Shown piece after piece: positions 25,433 through 33,079 of a stretch of DNA of 64,000 nt (position 1 is the first letter of the stretch; every line of letters starts with the position of its first letter). The notes beneath the pieces were generated by a model. That model worked only from the letters and a program-made list of their open reading frames with translations, ran no database searches and had not been told where the DNA came from. The position numbers were made by a program, and so were the translations under genes. Origin of the DNA: Haloferax elongans ATCC BAA-1513 (GTDB lineage Archaea; Halobacteriota; Halobacteria; Halobacteriales; Haloferacaceae); NCBI RefSeq assembly GCF_000336755.1, contig NZ_AOLK01000012.1:1-64000 (forward strand), read 5' to 3'.

Positions 25433-26437
25433 ATGGATACCGCCGCAGCAACGGAGTATATTCAGGATAGGACGCTGTCCCTCTCTGCGGAAGAGTTTGA
25501 ATTACTTTGCGAGTCGGTGCTCACGGAATCACTCCCTCCAGCACGATTTTCGGTGACTGCTTTCCGACAGGACGGTGGTATCGACATCGACGGGAGCGTC
25601 CAGAACTCGCTTCTCGATATCTCCCTGGGCGTTCAAGTGAAACAATACTCCCCGACGAACACAGTCGGATCGCCCGAGATTCAGCGGTTTCAGGGCGCAT
25701 TATCCGACACTGGTTGTGACACTGGCACGGTTATTACCACGAGTTCGTTTACCGACCCTGCCATCGAAAGTGCCCAACGGGCAGGGATTCATCTGGTGAA
25801 CGGCCGGTCGTTGTTTGAGTCGATGGTGGATTTGCAGGTCGGCGTTCATCGGGAAACTGAACGATTCGAGCCCAACGATACATTTTGGGAGTTGTTCGGA
25901 ACGCCGGAAGAAGATGGCTCGATACCATCAAAACAGATCCCGCTTGCAAACTCGTTCGAGACGCTTGATTCCGTGCTCGAAACTATCGGCAACACCCGGG
26001 GTACGAAAGCAGACATCGTCGCCAACGCGGACGTGTCATCTCGCCACGCGGATCTATACGCAGTCGCTGGGTGGATTCTCGGGTTCGTCCATCAAGAGTG
26101 GCCTGACGATGAGACGCACAGGCAGCGACGATGGTCACTAACTCGGAATGGTGCTCGCTACGTTGCGTATCGTGCAGCAGAGATCGACGAGGAAGCGGAA
26201 CAGCTGCTTATCGATGCGATTCGAGATACTGAGATTATCACTCGACTCACTCGCACACTCAGAGAATCTGAGTCAATCAGTCACAGCACGCTAATCGAAC
26301 GTATTGAATCGGAATCAGAATTGTCACGGAGTAGTGCGAAGCGTCGGGCGAGTTCGGTCGGCGTCTGGCTCGACCGACTGCCGGAGGTATCAGTCGAGAA
26401 CGGTCGAGAGAAGACGTACCTCTGGCAGGAACCTTAA
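25433..26437 (+). CDS. Mrr-type restriction endonuclease, orphan
   Basis: A 334-residue protein. The N-terminal ~135 residues are an Mrr catalytic domain of the PD-(D/E)XK superfamily: the Asp51 context GGIDIDG, then GVQVKQY with Gln68 and Lys70. The second half has no clear family; its last ~110 residues are helical and could hold winged-helix DNA-binding units. Mrr enzymes usually cut methylated DNA. Codon third positions are less G/C-rich than in the flanking core genes, pointing to transfer. There is no methylase or defence partner next to it. Its stop overlaps the topA stop by 4 nt, tail to tail. Confidence 0.8.
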   Translation: MDTAAATEYIQDRTLSLSAEEFELLCESVLTESLPPARFSVTAFRQDGGIDIDGSVQNSLLDISLGVQVKQYSPTNTVGSPEIQRFQGALSDTGCDTGTVITTSSFTDPAIESAQRAGIHLVNGRSLFESMVDLQVGVHRETERFEPNDTFWELFGTPEEDGSIPSKQIPLANSFETLDSVLETIGNTRGTKADIVANADVSSRHADLYAVAGWILGFVHQEWPDDETHRQRRWSLTRNGARYVAYRAAEIDEEAEQLLIDAIRDTEIITRLTRTLRESESISHSTLIERIESESELSRSSAKRRASSVGVWLDRLPEVSVENGREKTYLWQEP

Positions 26438-29001
26438 TCCGCCGCCGCCTGCCACTTCCGAACCGTATCCGCACCCACACCCTCAACGTTCGCGGCCACG
26501 TCGTCAGGCTCGGCAGCCTTCAGCGTCTTCACGTCCTCGTAGCCAGCGTCTTTCAGTTTCTCGGCGGTCTTCGCGCCGATGCCTTTGATGCTCTCTAACT
26601 CAGACCCGCCCTCGCCGTTCTGTTGGGCCTGATACTCGCGGTAGTTGCAGATGGGACAGCCGAGTTCCCACGGTTCGCGGTCGCCGTCGTAAGTGATGCG
26701 AAGCTCCGGCAGGTCGTGTTCGTCGCACGACTCGTCGGTCACTTCGATGTCGCCGCGACGGGGGAGCGGAAGCGAGTAGTCGCAGTCGGGATAGCGGGTA
26801 CAGCCGACCAGCCGAGAGCCAGAGCGGAGGCGCTTGATAGCCAGTTCGCCACCCTCTTCGGCGGTTTCACCGCCTTCGTCTTGCGACGTCTCCGACGTCG
26901 CACCCTCCCCACACTCGGGACACGAACCGATGACGAGGTCCTCTTCTTCGTCGGCCTCTTCGGCCTTACAGAGCGGGCAGCCGTGGACGAACGTCTTGCG
27001 CCCGGCGAGCATCTTGATGTGGTGGAGGTCGTGTTCGTCGCAGGTGTCCTCCATGATGAGCGGCTTGCCCGTCGAGGGAAGCGGGAGCGTGTTCGTACAG
27101 TCGGGATAGGAGTCACAGCCGATGAAGTACGACCCGCGGCGACTCTTTCGAACGACGAGGTCGCCGCCGCACTCGGGACACGGACCGACGGTCTTGTCGG
27201 CCTTCAGAGAGTCCTGCAGTTGTTTGCCGAGTTCCTCGCGGGACTCCATCAGGCCCTCGAACACGTCTTCGAGAATCTCCTTGGACTCCTCGGTCACGTC
27301 TTCGAGGCTGGCCTCGCCGCGGGCGATAGCCATCATGTCGGATTCGAGTTGCGAGGTCATCTCCTCGCTGACGATGAGTTTGGCGAAGTCCTCGGAGGCC
27401 TCCACGACGGCCCGGGCGAGACGGGTCGGACGCGGCGGGTCGCTCTCGATGTAGCCACGGTCGTAGAGCTTCTGAATCACGTCGTGGCGAGTCGCCTTCG
27501 TCCCGATACCCATCTGCTCCATCGTCTCGATGAGGCGCGACTGGCCGTAGCGACGGGGTGGTTGGGTCTGCTTGGCGTCGAGGTGGGTGTCCGAAAGCTG
27601 CAGTTCTTCGCCTTCCTCCACGTCGGGGACGAACGACTCGGTGGAGTTGAAGTACGGGTAGACTGCGTGGTAACCCGGTTCGAGGAGGCGCTTGCCGTTG
27701 GCCTTCAGGGTGCGACCGGCCGCCTCGGCGACGACGCGGAGGTGCTCCCACACGGCGTCTTCGGCGACGGTGGCGAAGAAGCGCCGAACGACGAGTTCGT
27801 ACACGTCCCACTCGTCCTCCGAGAGGTCCGATGCCGAGGGAAGTTCGCCCGTCGGGTGAATCGGCGGGTGGTCGGTCGTCTCGTTGTCGCCTTCGGTGGG
27901 TTCGATTTCTTCCTGTTCGAGAAGCGACTCGGCATCCTCCTTGAAGCGGCGGTCGCCCTCGAACGCGCCGAGTAGTTCGCGCGGGTCGAGGTCGTCCGGA
28001 TAGACGGTGTTGTCCGTCCGCGGATAGGTGATGTAACCGGCGGTGTAGAGGTCTTCTGCGATGCTCATCGCCCGCTGGGCAGAGTAGCCGATAGACCCGG
28101 CAGCGCGGATGAATTGGGTGGTGTTGAACGGCGCGGGCGGCTTGTCAGTCCGGGTACGTCGTTTGACCGCCGTGACTTCGGCCGCATCGACACTGAGGAG
28201 GTCTTCGTAGGCCGCTTGTGCGGCGTCCTCGTCCCAGATACGTTCTGCTTCGGTGCCGTCGTCGTCGAGGTAGAAGTACTGGGCTTCGAAGGACTCGGCG
28301 GCCCCGTCGGCGTCCTTCGTGAGTTTGGAGAACAGTTCCCAGTAGTCCTCGGGGTCGAACGCCTCGATTTCGCGCTCGCGGTCGACGATGAGCTTCAGGG
28401 TCGGCCCCTGCACCCGGCCGACGGAGATGAAGTCGTTACCGAGTTGGCGGGCCGAAAGCGAGAGGAAGCGCGTGAGGGCAGCCCCCCACACGAGGTCGAT
28501 AATCTGTCGCGCCTCGCCGGCAGCCGCGAGGTCGAAGTCGAGTTCGTCGGGGTTCTCGAACGCCTCGGTCACTTCGCGTTTCGTAATCGACGAGAAGCGA
28601 ACCCGGTCGACAGGCACGTCCTCGTTGACCTCGCGGACGAGTTCGTACGCCTCCTTGCCGATGAGTTCACCCTCGCGGTCGTAGTCTGTCGCGATGGTGA
28701 CGTTCCCCGCCTTACGGGCGAGGCGTCGGAGGGCGGCGACGATGTTCTCTTGTGTCGGGTGCTTTTCGACGGGGGCGCTGATGAGTTCGACCGGCTCCAC
28801 GTCGCGCCAGTCGTTGTACTCCGGCGGGAAGTCGACGCCGACGACGTGGCCAGACAGGCCGATACAGCGCTTCCCGCCCCACTTGTAGACGTTCACGCCG
28901 TTCATTCGCTCTGCGGAGGCTGTCTCGCCGCTCAAGATGTCGGCGATACGCCTCGCGGCGTTGTCCTTCTCCGTGATGATGAGGTCGGGGCCGCGACTCA
29001 T
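26434..29001 (-). CDS. topA: DNA topoisomerase I (type IA)
   Basis: Relaxes negative supercoils by single-strand passage. In this 855-residue protein the Toprim domain has IITEKDNAARRIA and TDYDREGELIG. The nucleophile is Tyr326 in GYITYPRTD. The C-terminal third has four successive zinc modules (CPECG...CDSYPDC, CDEHD...CPLC, CPECG...CTRYPDC, CDEHD...CPIC). The last ~55 residues are a helix-hairpin-helix (SIKGIGAKTAEKL), an addition found in haloarchaeal enzymes. Start is ATG 29001. It is convergent with the Mrr gene, with a 4-nt overlap of the stop codons. Confidence 0.95.
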   Translation of the reverse strand: MSRGPDLIITEKDNAARRIADILSGETASAERMNGVNVYKWGGKRCIGLSGHVVGVDFPPEYNDWRDVEPVELISAPVEKHPTQENIVAALRRLARKAGNVTIATDYDREGELIGKEAYELVREVNEDVPVDRVRFSSITKREVTEAFENPDELDFDLAAAGEARQIIDLVWGAALTRFLSLSARQLGNDFISVGRVQGPTLKLIVDREREIEAFDPEDYWELFSKLTKDADGAAESFEAQYFYLDDDGTEAERIWDEDAAQAAYEDLLSVDAAEVTAVKRRTRTDKPPAPFNTTQFIRAAGSIGYSAQRAMSIAEDLYTAGYITYPRTDNTVYPDDLDPRELLGAFEGDRRFKEDAESLLEQEEIEPTEGDNETTDHPPIHPTGELPSASDLSEDEWDVYELVVRRFFATVAEDAVWEHLRVVAEAAGRTLKANGKRLLEPGYHAVYPYFNSTESFVPDVEEGEELQLSDTHLDAKQTQPPRRYGQSRLIETMEQMGIGTKATRHDVIQKLYDRGYIESDPPRPTRLARAVVEASEDFAKLIVSEEMTSQLESDMMAIARGEASLEDVTEESKEILEDVFEGLMESREELGKQLQDSLKADKTVGPCPECGGDLVVRKSRRGSYFIGCDSYPDCTNTLPLPSTGKPLIMEDTCDEHDLHHIKMLAGRKTFVHGCPLCKAEEADEEEDLVIGSCPECGEGATSETSQDEGGETAEEGGELAIKRLRSGSRLVGCTRYPDCDYSLPLPRRGDIEVTDESCDEHDLPELRITYDGDREPWELGCPICNYREYQAQQNGEGGSELESIKGIGAKTAEKLKDAGYEDVKTLKAAEPDDVAANVEGVGADTVRKWQAAAD

Positions 29002-29133
29002 TGCCCGGCGATATGTCGGGGGAGGTTCTAAACCTTTCGTGGGCGAATTCGGCAAATAGAGGGGCCAACGCGCGCGTATGTGGGTGTACAGGCGAGGGCG
29101 CGGTACGCTCGCGCGCGAGAGGTGTAATCACGT

Positions 29134-29172
29134 CCCGAGAGTGTTCCGCACACTTCCCGAGAGCGTTCCGCA
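29134..29172. repeat. Tandem 22-bp-period repeat upstream of the MATE gene
   Basis: CCCGAGAGTGTTCCGCA at 29134-29150 and CCCGAGAGCGTTCCGCA at 29156-29172 match at 16 of 17 positions, two helical turns apart. They end 38 nt before the GTG start of the MATE gene. The 209-nt gap 29002-29210 contains no gene. Confidence 0.6.
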
Positions 29173-29210
29173 ACCCGAAGGGCTAACCCGTCTGACTCGA
29201 ACCTCCGAAC

Positions 29211-30638
29211 GTGTCGAGCGATTCACGAATAGACATGACAGACGGGGCTATCGCCCCCAAACTGTTCGCCCTGTCGTGGCCACTCGTAGCTGGAAACCTC
29301 CTGCAGACGCTCTACAATCTCGCGGACGTGTTCTGGGTCGGCCGCGTCGGCTCCGACGCTGTCGCGGCAGTCTCGCTCATGTTCCCGACGAGTTGGATGT
29401 TCGTCTCCACCGCGATGGGCATCACGGCAGCCACTATCGCACTCGTCTCACAGCACGTCGGCGCTGGCGAGGACCGGCAGGCAGACCACGTCGTCGGCCA
29501 GACCGTGCTTCTCACGCTCGCGGTCTCCGTCGCGCTCGCTATCCTCGGATACGTCTTCAGACACCCGCTTTTGAGCCTCATCGGCGCGGAGGGTGCAGTC
29601 TACACCGAGGCGTTGGCCTACATCGAAGTCATTTTCCTCTCGCTTCCGCTCACGTTCCTGTTTTTCGCCTTTCGGGCGGCGTTACAGGGCGCTGGCGACA
29701 CTAAGACTGCCATGTGGCTCATGGTCGCCTCGGCCGGGCTCAACGTCGTCATCGACCCGATTTTCATCCTCGGGTGGGGACCAATCGAGGGGATGGGAAC
29801 CCGCGGTGCGGCCGTCGCAACCCTCATCGCCCGCCTGTTCGCCACGGCTGCTGGCGTCTACATCCTCCTGCGCGGCGACTGGGGCGTCCAACTCCACCTC
29901 GCGGACCTCCGGCCCGACCCCGACCGCCTGCGAAAACTCGTCGACGTCGGCTATCCGGCCTCTCTCGACGGCTGGGCACGAAGCTTCTCAGCGGTCGTGA
30001 TGGCTGCGCTCGTCGCCCGTTTCGGCCCGATACCCACCGCAGCGTACGGCATCGGCCTGCGCCTGATGTCTGTCTCGTGGTCCGTCTCGGGAGCCGTCGG
30101 ACAGGCGACGGCGACGGGCGTCGGCCAGAACCTCGGCGCGAGAACACCCGACCGGGCGGCGTCGGTCACGTGGACTGCCACAGCGACGACGATGGGAATC
30201 CTCTTCGCAGCGGCCGGTCTCGTCGTCGCCTTCCCCGCCGAAGCGATGCGCCTGTTCATCGGCGAACAGCCGGTCATCGACGAGGGAGTCACCTTCCTCC
30301 GCATCGTCGCTCCGTCGTGGGCGTTCTTCGGCGGCGTGATGGTCATTCAGGGCGCGTTCCGCGGTGCAGGAATCACGAAAGCCGCGATGGCGTTGTCGTT
30401 CCTCTCGCGGTGGATTTTCCGCGTTCCCGTCGCGCTCGCCGTCGCATTCGCGTGGACCGTCACAGTGCCCGGAATTGGTCCCATCTCCGGCCTCGCGTGG
30501 GGCGTCGAGGGACTCTGGTGGGCCTACGTCGCTGGCGCGGTCGCCTCGTTCGCGGTTGCAGTCGTCTGGTTCCGACTCGGGACGTGGCGCGAGGGCGTCA
30601 TCGACCGTGGGGCGACGCCTGCCGCGAGCGACGACTGA
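29211..30638 (+). CDS. MATE family efflux transporter
   Basis: A 475-residue multidrug/toxin extruder with twelve predicted helices in two six-helix halves. The repeat-start segments are LFALSWPLVAGNLLQTLYNLADVFWVGRVG in the N-half and VDVGYPASLDGWARSFSAVVMAALVARFG in the C-half. It would expel organic cations using Na+ or H+, and the substrate cannot be predicted. The start is GTG 29211; an in-frame ATG at 29235 (MTDGAIAPKLF) is a good alternative. A tandem direct repeat lies just upstream and may be a regulator site. Confidence 0.9.
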   Translation: MSSDSRIDMTDGAIAPKLFALSWPLVAGNLLQTLYNLADVFWVGRVGSDAVAAVSLMFPTSWMFVSTAMGITAATIALVSQHVGAGEDRQADHVVGQTVLLTLAVSVALAILGYVFRHPLLSLIGAEGAVYTEALAYIEVIFLSLPLTFLFFAFRAALQGAGDTKTAMWLMVASAGLNVVIDPIFILGWGPIEGMGTRGAAVATLIARLFATAAGVYILLRGDWGVQLHLADLRPDPDRLRKLVDVGYPASLDGWARSFSAVVMAALVARFGPIPTAAYGIGLRLMSVSWSVSGAVGQATATGVGQNLGARTPDRAASVTWTATATTMGILFAAAGLVVAFPAEAMRLFIGEQPVIDEGVTFLRIVAPSWAFFGGVMVIQGAFRGAGITKAAMALSFLSRWIFRVPVALAVAFAWTVTVPGIGPISGLAWGVEGLWWAYVAGAVASFAVAVVWFRLGTWREGVIDRGATPAASDD

Positions 30639-30657
30639 CTTCTCACGCTCCGAGAGT

Positions 30658-30682
30658 GTGACGAAGTATCATACTTCGACAC
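30658..30682. promoter_or_regulatory. 25-bp near-perfect palindrome, candidate operator
   Basis: The arms GTGACGAAGTAT and ATACTTCGACAC flank a single central C and pair at 11 of 12 positions (one A/A mismatch). It ends 15 nt before the ATG of the small zinc protein at 30698, and its AAGTATCATA core sits at the expected TATA position for a leaderless gene. It also follows the MATE stop by 19 nt, so a terminator role cannot be excluded. Confidence 0.55.
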
Positions 30683-30697
30683 GCCGAACGTATTGGC

Positions 30698-30877
30698 ATG
30701 TCGCACACTCCAGAGTTGCCGGAGCGCTACGTCTGCGATGGCTGTCACGCAGTCTACGCTGGCACAGTGACGAGAGAAAGCGGGTCGTATCACTACAGCG
30801 CCCCCGACGAGTGCGCCGCCTGTGGGACGACCGAGTTCATCCAGTTCGAGCAGTACGTACGGCGGCGGACGCAGTAA
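30698..30877 (+). CDS. Small CxxC zinc-finger protein
   Basis: A 59-residue protein starting MSHTPELPERYVCDGCHAV. It has two knuckles, CDGC and CAACG, separated by about 22 residues with the aromatic stretch SGSYHYSAPDE, followed by a basic tail (QYVRRRTQ). It fits the large class of haloarchaeal two-knuckle small zinc proteins, most of which are uncharacterised. It lies downstream of a perfect-armed palindrome, so its expression may be tightly controlled. It is convergent with gatB, with 79 nt between stops. Confidence 0.75.
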   Translation: MSHTPELPERYVCDGCHAVYAGTVTRESGSYHYSAPDECAACGTTEFIQFEQYVRRRTQ

Positions 30878-30956
30878 TTCGACGCCCGTCCCTACGGTGG
30901 GAAACGAACCGCAGTGAGAAAGTGGCTGTAGGGTGGTGAAAACCCCGTTGCAGTCG

Positions 30957-32447
30957 TTATTCGTCTAACTTCTCGCGGAGCAACTGGTTCGCCGTGCCGG
31001 GGTCCGCAGAGCCCTGGGACTTCTGCATGACCTGTCCGACGAGGAAGTTCAGTGCGCCGCCTTCGCCGTCGTGGTAGTCGGCGACTGCGTCGGGGTTCTC
31101 GTCGATGGCTTCCTCGACGAAGCCGACGATTTCGTCGTCGTCGGCCTTGCCGAGACCTTCTTCGTCGACGATGGTGTCGGGGTCTTTCTCCTCGTCGAGC
31201 ATCTTCCGGAGGACGATTTCCTCGGCGTTCTTCGTCGTCACTTCGTCGGCGTCGACGAGTTCGACGAGGCGGGTGAACTCATCGAGGCGGTCCGACACGT
31301 CCGTGATGAGCATGTCGCGGTAGTTGAGTTCGCCGAGCAGGTTGTCGGCGACCCACGTCGCGGCGAGGCTGGCGTCGAACTCCGCGGCAACATCCTCGAA
31401 GAAGTCGGCGACTTCCTTCGTGGAGGTGAGCTTCGAGGCGGATTCCTCGTCGAGTCCGTACTCGGTCTGGAAGCGCTCGCGTCGCGCGTCGGGGAGTTCC
31501 GGAATCGGAATTTCCTCTTTCCAGTGGGCGACCTGCAGCGCCGGGAGGTCGGCCTCCTGGAAGTAGCGGTAGTCCTTTTCCTCTTCTTTCGAGCGCATCG
31601 AGACGGTGATGCCGCGGGATTCGTCCCAGTGGCGGGTCTCCTGCTCGATTGCCCGGCCGCGCTTGATGGCGTTCTTCTGGCGGGTGACCTCGTAAGCTAG
31701 CGCCTTCTCTGCGCCCTTGTGGCTGGAGATGTTCTTGACCTCGGTGCGGTTCGCCGCTTCGAGCGCCTCGTCGGAGATGTCGCCGTTGTCGTCTACTTCG
31801 TCGGCGGGGACAAGCGAGATGTTGGCGTCGATGCGGAGCGAGCCGTCGCGGGTGGCGTCGAACACGCCGAGGTATTCGAGCACCTCTTCGAGTTTGGCGA
31901 GGAACGCGCGGGTCTCCTGCGGGCTACGGAAGTCGGGTTCCGTGACGATTTCCATAAGCGGCGTCCCGGCGCGGTTGTAGTTGACCAGCGTGTAGTCGGC
32001 GGTGTCGATGCTGCCGCCTTTGTGCTGGAGGCTCCCCGGGTCCTCTTCGAGGTGGGCGCGCGTGATGCCGATATCGCGGCGCGTGCCTTCGACGGAGACT
32101 TCCAGCGTCCCGTCGGCACAGATGGGCGCGTCGTACTGGGTAATCTGGAAGTTCTTGGGCAGGTCGGGGTAGTAGTAGTTCTTCCGGTGGAACCGGGTGT
32201 CTTCGGCGATTTCGGCGTTCAGCGCCTTTCCAATCTTCACGGCCGATTCGACCGCTTTCTCGTTGAGTACCGGGAGCGCACCCGGGAGACCGAGACAGAC
32301 CGGGCACACGCGTGTGTTCGGCTCCTCGTCGTCGGCGGACTCGGTCGAACAGCCACAGAAAATCTTCGTAGCCGTCTCGAGTTGAACGTGAACCTCCAAC
32401 CCGATGACGACCGCGAGTTCGCGCTGTTCGAGCGCTTGCGCAGTCAT
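30957..32447 (-). CDS. gatB: Asp/Glu-tRNA amidotransferase subunit B
   Basis: Kinase/amidotransferase subunit of GatCAB, which converts Asp-tRNA-Asn to Asn-tRNA-Asn (archaea use GatDE for Gln). The 496-residue product has LEVHVQLETATKIFCGCS at the N-terminus with zinc Cys, CPVCLGLPG, RKNYYYPDLPKNFQITQYD, and the C-terminal YqeY/tail domain rich in Asp and Glu. GatA and GatC are not in the window. Its presence fits the non-discriminating AspRS at 22406. The start ATG 32447 lies about 30 nt after a TATA-like CTTTAG. Confidence 0.95.
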   Translation of the reverse strand: MTAQALEQRELAVVIGLEVHVQLETATKIFCGCSTESADDEEPNTRVCPVCLGLPGALPVLNEKAVESAVKIGKALNAEIAEDTRFHRKNYYYPDLPKNFQITQYDAPICADGTLEVSVEGTRRDIGITRAHLEEDPGSLQHKGGSIDTADYTLVNYNRAGTPLMEIVTEPDFRSPQETRAFLAKLEEVLEYLGVFDATRDGSLRIDANISLVPADEVDDNGDISDEALEAANRTEVKNISSHKGAEKALAYEVTRQKNAIKRGRAIEQETRHWDESRGITVSMRSKEEEKDYRYFQEADLPALQVAHWKEEIPIPELPDARRERFQTEYGLDEESASKLTSTKEVADFFEDVAAEFDASLAATWVADNLLGELNYRDMLITDVSDRLDEFTRLVELVDADEVTTKNAEEIVLRKMLDEEKDPDTIVDEEGLGKADDDEIVGFVEEAIDENPDAVADYHDGEGGALNFLVGQVMQKSQGSADPGTANQLLREKLDE

Positions 32448-32611
32448 TGGCCGCGCTTCGACGGCGGTGGGCTAAAGACTAACGGGACGGACCCGTGAGA
32501 CGGTGTCGTCACCGCCGAACCGTCACCGCCGAATCGAGTCGCCACGACCGAAAATCGGGGGCGATAACAGTTCGCACACGTATCACATTTTCGGTGATTG
32601 TCTGACGCACA

Positions 32612-32618
32612 TTTATGT
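32612..32618 (+). promoter_or_regulatory. TATA box of the coiled-coil/smc region
   Basis: TTTATGT lies 25-31 nt before the ATG at 32643 and is the only clear promoter element in this direction before the coiled-coil gene and smc. Two GTCACCGCCGAA copies (32509-32536 region) sit further upstream. Confidence 0.5.
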
Positions 32619-32642
32619 CTCCAGCGCGGCGCTACAATACGC

Positions 32643-32996
32643 ATGAGCAATCGGGTGGAGGAACTCGAATCTAAGGTTGCAGAACTACAGGCCGCGGTGA
32701 ACGGACTCACCGAAGAACTCGTCGAGACGAAAGAGCGGCTTCGACAACTCGAAGACGCAAACGACGTCGAAATTCCGACGCGCGCTGCACAGCGACGCGG
32801 CGATGCCGAGGCCCAGTCCCAGACACAGTCCCAGTCGCAGGCCCAGCCCCAGTCGGACGCCGCCGACGAGACGGAACTCGTCGACGCCGAAGCTGAGGAC
32901 GGACAGGTAGACGACGATGAAATTAAAACGGACGAAACCGAGGACAGTGACGAAGGCGAAACCGAGACCCTCGGCGACGACATCATCGTCGCGTAA
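32643..32996 (+). CDS. Small acidic coiled-coil protein
   Basis: A 117-residue protein. Residues 1-40 form a heptad-repeat coiled coil (VEELESKVAELQAAVNGL...) like a leucine zipper. Then comes a Gln/Ser-rich run (SQTQSQSQAQPQS) and a very acidic C-terminus ending GDDIIVA. I do not recognise a characterised family. It lies 83 nt upstream of smc, same strand, which suggests a role with the SMC complex, by context only. A 14-bp palindrome (33004-33017) lies in the gap and could separate the transcripts. Confidence 0.75.
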   Translation: MSNRVEELESKVAELQAAVNGLTEELVETKERLRQLEDANDVEIPTRAAQRRGDAEAQSQTQSQSQAQPQSDAADETELVDAEAEDGQVDDDEIKTDETEDSDEGETETLGDDIIVA

Positions 32997-33003
32997 CTGG
33001 GTC

Positions 33004-33017
33004 CGTCGCTAGCGACG
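33004..33017. terminator. Perfect palindrome between the coiled-coil gene and smc
   Basis: CGTCGCTAGCGACG is a perfect 14-bp palindrome, 7 nt past the coiled-coil gene stop and 62 nt before smc. It could form a small hairpin acting as terminator or processing site, or be a protein site. Confidence 0.35.
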
Positions 33018-33079
33018 AGCGTGCTTCGTGTCCATGCGGTGCGCTCGACTGCGGGTGTCGCCCGCCTGAACACCAACAC

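Noticed and set aside
15264-26437. Pairing of the methylase (15264) and the Mrr nuclease (25433) as one restriction-modification system
   Set aside because: They are 10 kb apart with more than ten core genes between them. Mrr enzymes usually act on modified DNA without a protective partner.
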